A stretch of DNA of 64,000 nucleotides, taken from assembly GCA_038206235.1 (NCBI GenBank), contig JBBRBB010000001.1:124001-188000 (forward strand). The letters are read 5' to 3'. This document shows, one piece after another, positions 60,034-64,000 of the stretch. Below the pieces are notes generated by a model that worked only from the letters and a program-made list of their open reading frames with translations, searched no databases and was not told where the DNA came from. Numbering within the stretch: the first letter of the stretch is position 1; each line of letters begins with the position of its first letter. The position numbers and the translations under genes were made by a program. Source of the stretch: JBBRBB01 sp038206235 (lineage in GTDB: Bacteria > Bacteroidota > Bacteroidia > Chitinophagales > Chitinophagaceae).

Positions 60034-61971
60034 ATGAAATATCGTACTTTGATGCTATCAATATTTATTAGTTGCGTATCTGCTAATACTTCATCAACAA
60101 AATCTGTTATTGAAACAGAACAATCAGCGGGCAAAATAAACTCCTCTTCCACGAAAAAAGATTCTGCTATAAATGGAACAGGTGTAATAAAAAATCTTTT
60201 TGAATCTGCTGCTGATGGCTCTGTAATACATATAAAGCCCGGCACTTATACACTTGATTCTCTTATTACGATTGATGATAAAAGCTTTACTGTATATGCT
60301 TATGGCGTTACCATTAAAATGAAGCAGCAGGGCGGATATAATGCGATACGGTTCAGACAAATCTCTGTTGCAAACGGTGATTACAAAGGAAAGATTGAAT
60401 GGTATGGAGGCACGTTTGACGGTAACAGGTTTTATCAAAACACACCGGTTGCAAACAGAGACAAAGAAAATAAATTAGAGAATCCTCAACTGATATGGGA
60501 TGCAGAAGGAAACACCGGATTGCTTAGTGCACAAAGGTTTCAGTCAGTCATAATCAAAGATGTTACTATAAAAGATAATGCGGGAGAAGGTGTTGTTGCG
60601 TTTAATTGTAAGGATGTAACCTTTAAAAATTGCGTTGGCAAAAATGGTCTCACTATATCACAGAATAATCCAAAAAATCCGCTGAATACAGGTGGGCACG
60701 GTCACCAGTGGGCTTACTTTAAAGCAAGAAGTGAGTTTGATTGTCATGCGTTATGGGATAGCGTGTACACAGATGGCGGCAGCATAGGCATTCATTATTC
60801 CTCTAATCATGCGGGCAAAAACAGCGTGGCAGAAATTAATAATTGTGTAATTAAAAATCCGTTGCAGGATGCAGTGCACATTGAGCATTGTAAAAATGTA
60901 ATCATTAATAATTTGCAGGCAACAGGCGATTTAGTAGCCGATACTATTCTTTACCGACCGAAAATACATGTAGGGAATGAGTGTGAAACCGTTCATATTA
61001 AAGGATTGTTTTTAAAAAACTATGAATTGGATTTTAACCAAGGCTCTCATTTACAAAAATGCGTGGTAGAGGATTTTCATATTTTATCTGAAGTGGCCGG
61101 CACCAAAAATCTTATTACAAATGCGATTACTGTTAAGAACGGCACCATAGAAGGGAAATTTAATATAGCCCTTCGTTCAGTAAATAATATTATCAATGTA
61201 AAATTTACAGGCAAGGGGAATAAAACGGGCAAAGCCTTTTCCGGTTCTGTGTATGTGCAGGACTGTTCATTTTCTAATCTTGCCGGCGCCGGAGATATTG
61301 AGGGCTTAGGAAAATTTACAGGCAACGATATTACAGATTGTGTTTATGGAATTGGTGTTACAGGAGGAGATTTTTTAGAGGTAACCGATAACAATTTCCT
61401 GAACATTGACAAGACTCCTATCTCCCAACAAAAGGGTGTAATTACATTATTAATTAAAGGAAATACATTTAATAACATTGCGATGAAAGCCGCAGGCGAT
61501 GAAGAAAATTGTATGTTGGCAGGTTCCGTGAAAGCTGGTATTAGTGCAGCGCATGTAATAATAAAAGATAATGTGTTTGAAAAAAATAATAGTGGTGCAA
61601 AAACGAATATAATATGCAGCCGCAACAGCAATATTGAAACAATTTGGATACATGATAATACAGGGATCGGTAACTATTCAACAACAGCTTCATCGGATGC
61701 AAATAAATATTTACCCAAATCGCAGGAACATTCTGCACAGCTTAATTTTATGCCGGGTAAAATTTTTGTGAATTCTCAAATAACGGATACAGTAACGGTT
61801 TCAGGAATTATTCCCGGCCAATTTTCGCAGGCTTCATTTTCATTAAAGCTGCAGGGATGCGCAATCTCATCTTATGTAAGTGCGCCAAATAAGGTAATTG
61901 TAATTATTAGAAATAATACCGATTCTGAAATTGCATTGAAGCAAGGAAAGCTTGAAGTAAAGGTTTATTAA
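60034..61971 (+). CDS. Secreted parallel beta-helix protein
   Basis: A 645-residue exported protein: N-terminal signal (MKYRTLMLSIFISCVSA), then right-handed parallel beta-helix repeats (DGSVIHIKPGTYTLDSLITI, VIIKDVTIKDNAGEGVVAFNCKDVTFKNCVGKNG and further). The helix spans about residues 50-560; a C-terminal Ig-like or beta sandwich follows (from about 560). This fold is typical of pectate-lyase, alginate-lyase and epimerase-like enzymes and of surface adhesins. No catalytic set can be placed by eye. Its neighbours on both sides are glycan genes, so it may act on or bind the same polysaccharide (inference). Confidence 0.75.
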   Translation: MKYRTLMLSIFISCVSANTSSTKSVIETEQSAGKINSSSTKKDSAINGTGVIKNLFESAADGSVIHIKPGTYTLDSLITIDDKSFTVYAYGVTIKMKQQGGYNAIRFRQISVANGDYKGKIEWYGGTFDGNRFYQNTPVANRDKENKLENPQLIWDAEGNTGLLSAQRFQSVIIKDVTIKDNAGEGVVAFNCKDVTFKNCVGKNGLTISQNNPKNPLNTGGHGHQWAYFKARSEFDCHALWDSVYTDGGSIGIHYSSNHAGKNSVAEINNCVIKNPLQDAVHIEHCKNVIINNLQATGDLVADTILYRPKIHVGNECETVHIKGLFLKNYELDFNQGSHLQKCVVEDFHILSEVAGTKNLITNAITVKNGTIEGKFNIALRSVNNIINVKFTGKGNKTGKAFSGSVYVQDCSFSNLAGAGDIEGLGKFTGNDITDCVYGIGVTGGDFLEVTDNNFLNIDKTPISQQKGVITLLIKGNTFNNIAMKAAGDEENCMLAGSVKAGISAAHVIIKDNVFEKNNSGAKTNIICSRNSNIETIWIHDNTGIGNYSTTASSDANKYLPKSQEHSAQLNFMPGKIFVNSQITDTVTVSGIIPGQFSQASFSLKLQGCAISSYVSAPNKVIVIIRNNTDSEIALKQGKLEVKVY

Positions 61972-62005
61972 AAATAATTTAAACAAATAGAAAGATGATT
62001 TAAGC

Positions 62006-62038
62006 AACTTATGTTTTTATGTGCCTTATGTGGTAGCT
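62006..62038. repeat. Degenerate ATGTG-type dispersed repeat
   Basis: Between the beta-helix gene and the sulfotransferase gene are acttatgtttttatgtgcctt and tatgtgg, similar to the arm sequences (CTATGTGCCTATG) of the composite repeat at 32176. One partial, decayed copy. Confidence 0.45.
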
Positions 62039-62041
62039 GCC

Positions 62042-62956
62042 TTAATTGTATCCCAATTTTTTATTCAAATTACCTGCTATTAGTTTAAATAGTAAGCGAT
62101 GCTTTAATGAAAGGTTTATCTTCTTTTTATCATTACTGCTCACATTAAATTTAATTTCATTCTCCATACGCAGCCTGTTGCCGCCAACATTATGATTTGC
62201 ATTAAAGGATTTACCCGCAAGAATTGAATTTATTACAACGGATAAATCTTCATTTATAAATGCTGCAATCCTGCTAAATATTTCTACGGGATTATTAGCA
62301 AGGTCTTCATATTTTATCTGCAGATATTTTTCTGATGAAATTTTTTCTCCCAAGCGCAATGCAATTGTATTTGCAAGCAGCCATCCCATAGAAGAACGTG
62401 CGGCAAGAAGAGGGGCTTTTTTAATATGGTTTTCCAAAGCCCAATTGCTCCCCTTTTTTGTATAAGATTCTATGACACTCAATCCGTTTTTTACAAGATG
62501 AATTACATACACATCAAAAGCAGTATATTGATGCAAGGCATAAAAACGCCCTGCCATATCACGGGAAGTTTTAGACGAATCCACAATTATATTTTTGCCC
62601 GAAGCTTCAAAAACATAACCGTAAAGTGAAGCCTGAATTTTTTTGTATTGTTTAATAACAGGTGATGAAATTTTATGATGAATCAGTGCAGTGAGATGTT
62701 TGCGGCTTTCAACAAGTCTTATTATTTCAATCGCGTTTTTAAAATTTATATCCTGAGGCAATTGAAAGTTTTTCCAAAAATCGCATTCGCTGTAAATCTT
62801 TCCGCAGGAACAGGTTCGATTTACATTTATCCAGTCATCAAATAAATAAACCAATTCTCCGGTACCAAATATATGCGGGTGACTGCTAAGTAAAATATCA
62901 AGAATGGTAGAGCCGCTGCGGCTATATCCTGCTATATATACAATTTTTCTTTTCAT
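62042..62956 (-). CDS. Sulfotransferase family protein
   Basis: A 304-residue protein. The N-terminal P-loop-like PAPS-binding motif is IAGYSRSGSTILDILLSSHP (residues 8-27), and the 3'-phosphate-binding region is IIVDSSKTSRDMAGRFYAL with NGLSVIESYTKKGSNW later. The end (LKIKYEDLANNPVEIFSRIAAF-like) is typical. A Cys-rich RTCSCGKIYSECDFW segment at about 47-62 occurs in this subfamily. It likely sulfates a surface glycan. Its ATG overlaps the GT4 gene's stop (62953-62956) by 4 bp, so the two are co-translated. Confidence 0.87.
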   Translation of the reverse strand: MKRKIVYIAGYSRSGSTILDILLSSHPHIFGTGELVYLFDDWINVNRTCSCGKIYSECDFWKNFQLPQDINFKNAIEIIRLVESRKHLTALIHHKISSPVIKQYKKIQASLYGYVFEASGKNIIVDSSKTSRDMAGRFYALHQYTAFDVYVIHLVKNGLSVIESYTKKGSNWALENHIKKAPLLAARSSMGWLLANTIALRLGEKISSEKYLQIKYEDLANNPVEIFSRIAAFINEDLSVVINSILAGKSFNANHNVGGNRLRMENEIKFNVSSNDKKKINLSLKHRLLFKLIAGNLNKKLGYN

Positions 62957-64000
62957 TTTTTACCCTGCTCAAGATATTGGTGAATATAACGTGCAGCAGT
63001 TTTCTCCAGTGTAAAATTATTGCAGGCTCTCTCTTTTGCTGCAGAGGCAAACGCCTGTAATTTCTCTTTTGGTAAATTGATTGCAGTGATTATGGCCCGC
63101 TCAATAGATTCGCTTGAATACGGATTAAAAAAAATTGCTGCATCATCGCCAGCCACTTCACGCAGTGTATTTATATCGGAAATAAGTACAGGCTTGCCTG
63201 CCGCCATCGCTTCAACGAGAGCATTGCAAAAACCTTCCCACAGAGAGGGCATCACAAATATATCGGCTGCATTAAGAATGCGATACACTTTATCTCGCTG
63301 CACCATTCCCAATAATTTAATTTTATCGCTCATCCCTTCTTCTTTTATAATTGCAGTAAGCAATGCTTCCTGGTGGCCACCGCCCGCAATAAGCAATTGT
63401 ATCTTTTGGTTTTTGCAAACTGTCGCCGCGACTCTGATTAAGCGCTCATAATTTTTTTGTTTAATTAAACGACCTGTACTTACGAGAAGAAGCTCATCAT
63501 CTTTAATATTGTATTTTTTTCTTACAGAGATGTAATTTTCTTCTGTATTAAATTTTATAATGTGGATTACATTAATGCCATTATAAATAACAGTCGTTTT
63601 ATTTTTTGCAATCCATTTTTCCCAGGAATAAAAAGAATTTGCGGTACTTTTAGAATTACAGATTATTTTATCAGCCATTAAAAAGATGGGCACCGTTACT
63701 ATTTTCTGATACCATTTATAAAACTTATGGTCATTGTGCTCCGTCTTAAAAATATATTTTACGCCTGCAAGCCTTGCCAGCATAGCACCCTGGAAAGCAG
63801 ACACGCCATGATGCAGATGAATAATATCAGGTTTCATTTTTTTAATAAGCTTATAAAAGCGTCTGATATTTTTCAGGCTATAACTTGTGCTGAAGTCTAA
63901 TTCAATCAGCTCTTTACCATAATTTATTTTAAGAGCAGGATTCGGTTGCTTATAATAACAGGCTGCATAAAATGATATTCCATATTGTGAACTTAAAGAG
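62953..64000 (-). CDS. GT4 glycosyltransferase, cut by the right window edge
   Basis: The frame is open from the stop at 62953 to the window edge, about 348 residues. An ATG at 63837 is internal: the frame continues upstream with SQYGISFYAACYYKQPNPAL, part of the GT-B N-terminal domain. Conserved parts: MKPDIIHLHHGVSAFQGAMLARLAGVKYIFKTEH, LLVSTGRLIKQKNYERLI, LLIAGGGHQEALL, and DIFVMPSLWEGFCNALVEAMAAGKPVLISD with the E-G-F-x-x-x-x-x-E donor site. It is the first gene (of those visible) of a unit with the sulfotransferase gene, whose start overlaps its end. Confidence 0.92.
   Translation of the reverse strand, partial: SLSSQYGISFYAACYYKQPNPALKINYGKELIELDFSTSYSLKNIRRFYKLIKKMKPDIIHLHHGVSAFQGAMLARLAGVKYIFKTEHNDHKFYKWYQKIVTVPIFLMADKIICNSKSTANSFYSWEKWIAKNKTTVIYNGINVIHIIKFNTEENYISVRKKYNIKDDELLLVSTGRLIKQKNYERLIRVAATVCKNQKIQLLIAGGGHQEALLTAIIKEEGMSDKIKLLGMVQRDKVYRILNAADIFVMPSLWEGFCNALVEAMAAGKPVLISDINTLREVAGDDAAIFFNPYSSESIERAIITAINLPKEKLQAFASAAKERACNNFTLEKTAARYIHQYLEQGKK

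Noticed and set aside
1..64000. tRNA or rRNA genes
   Set aside because: I scanned the gaps by eye for T-arm-like GTTCGAATC sequences with flanking stems and found none; a covariance search would be needed to be certain.

Overview
The window looks like chromosomal DNA of an AT-rich member of the phylum Bacteroidota, most likely the Chitinophagaceae (inference). Supporting signs are a type IX secretion sorting tail on a secreted delta-60 repeat protein, an Oar-like TonB receptor, DUF4290, DUF4870 and DUF5522 proteins, a solo ECF sigma operon with an unusual membrane partner, a Bacteroidota-type tryptophan 2,3-dioxygenase, and one TAnnTTTG-type promoter box. I saw no rRNA, tRNA, CRISPR array or intact insertion sequence.

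Layout. 1-1.0 kb: cut outer-membrane protein and DUF4136 lipoprotein. 1.2-3.5 kb: a decaying accessory islet with the 3' tail of a restriction-modification gene, a broken Bro-N/DinD gene, a second diverged copy of the tail and a frameshifted small gene. 3.6-5.6 kb: ECF sigma factor, membrane protein with VPxGYFD repeats, Spy-like periplasmic protein. 5.6-13.4 kb: transketolase C-terminal half, secreted delta-60 protein, secreted esterase, galE, phosphate transporter with its DUF47 partner. 13.7-16.4 kb: arsenic operon (arsR, arsM, aquaglyceroporin, frameshifted metallophosphoesterase) with two matching palindromic operators. 16.5-30.3 kb: TonB receptor, CNNM/CorC protein, LutA-like Fe-S protein, Smr protein, LEA lipoprotein, two paralogous barrel proteins, GNAT, PrsW, PAP2, valS. 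30.8-45 kb: DnaQ/GIY-YIG fusion, EVE protein, large secreted protein with a clan-CD-like His/Cys pair, two-component system, transglutaminase, toxin-antitoxin pair, trmB, ATL protein, CocE-like hydrolase. 45-58.6 kb: gyrB, Y-family polymerase, GT39, small enzymes, SdpR/SdpI operon, DUF4290, tryptophan dioxygenase, mnmD, YceI. 58.7-64 kb: surface polysaccharide genes (two GT4 transferases, sulfotransferase, parallel beta-helix protein), the last running off the right edge.

The most striking signal is a family of dispersed repeats that have entered coding sequence. Two composite elements, about 180 bp each, sit in frame inside valS and add about 119 residues to an essential enzyme. The same 35-bp core occurs twice in tandem inside the delta-60 gene, where it is read in two frames. 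The core encodes RNPAFVGAGEKRET in three of its four copies. Its heptanucleotide flanks also occur between genes. A second repeat family (CACATAG arms, in some copies with a GGCGGGACAAG core) lies only between genes. Several genes are broken by single-base events (Bro-N gene, metallophosphoesterase, small gene at 2684, possibly DoxX and a lysine-rich ORF). They are either real decay or, for single-base cases in homopolymers, possible sequencing error.
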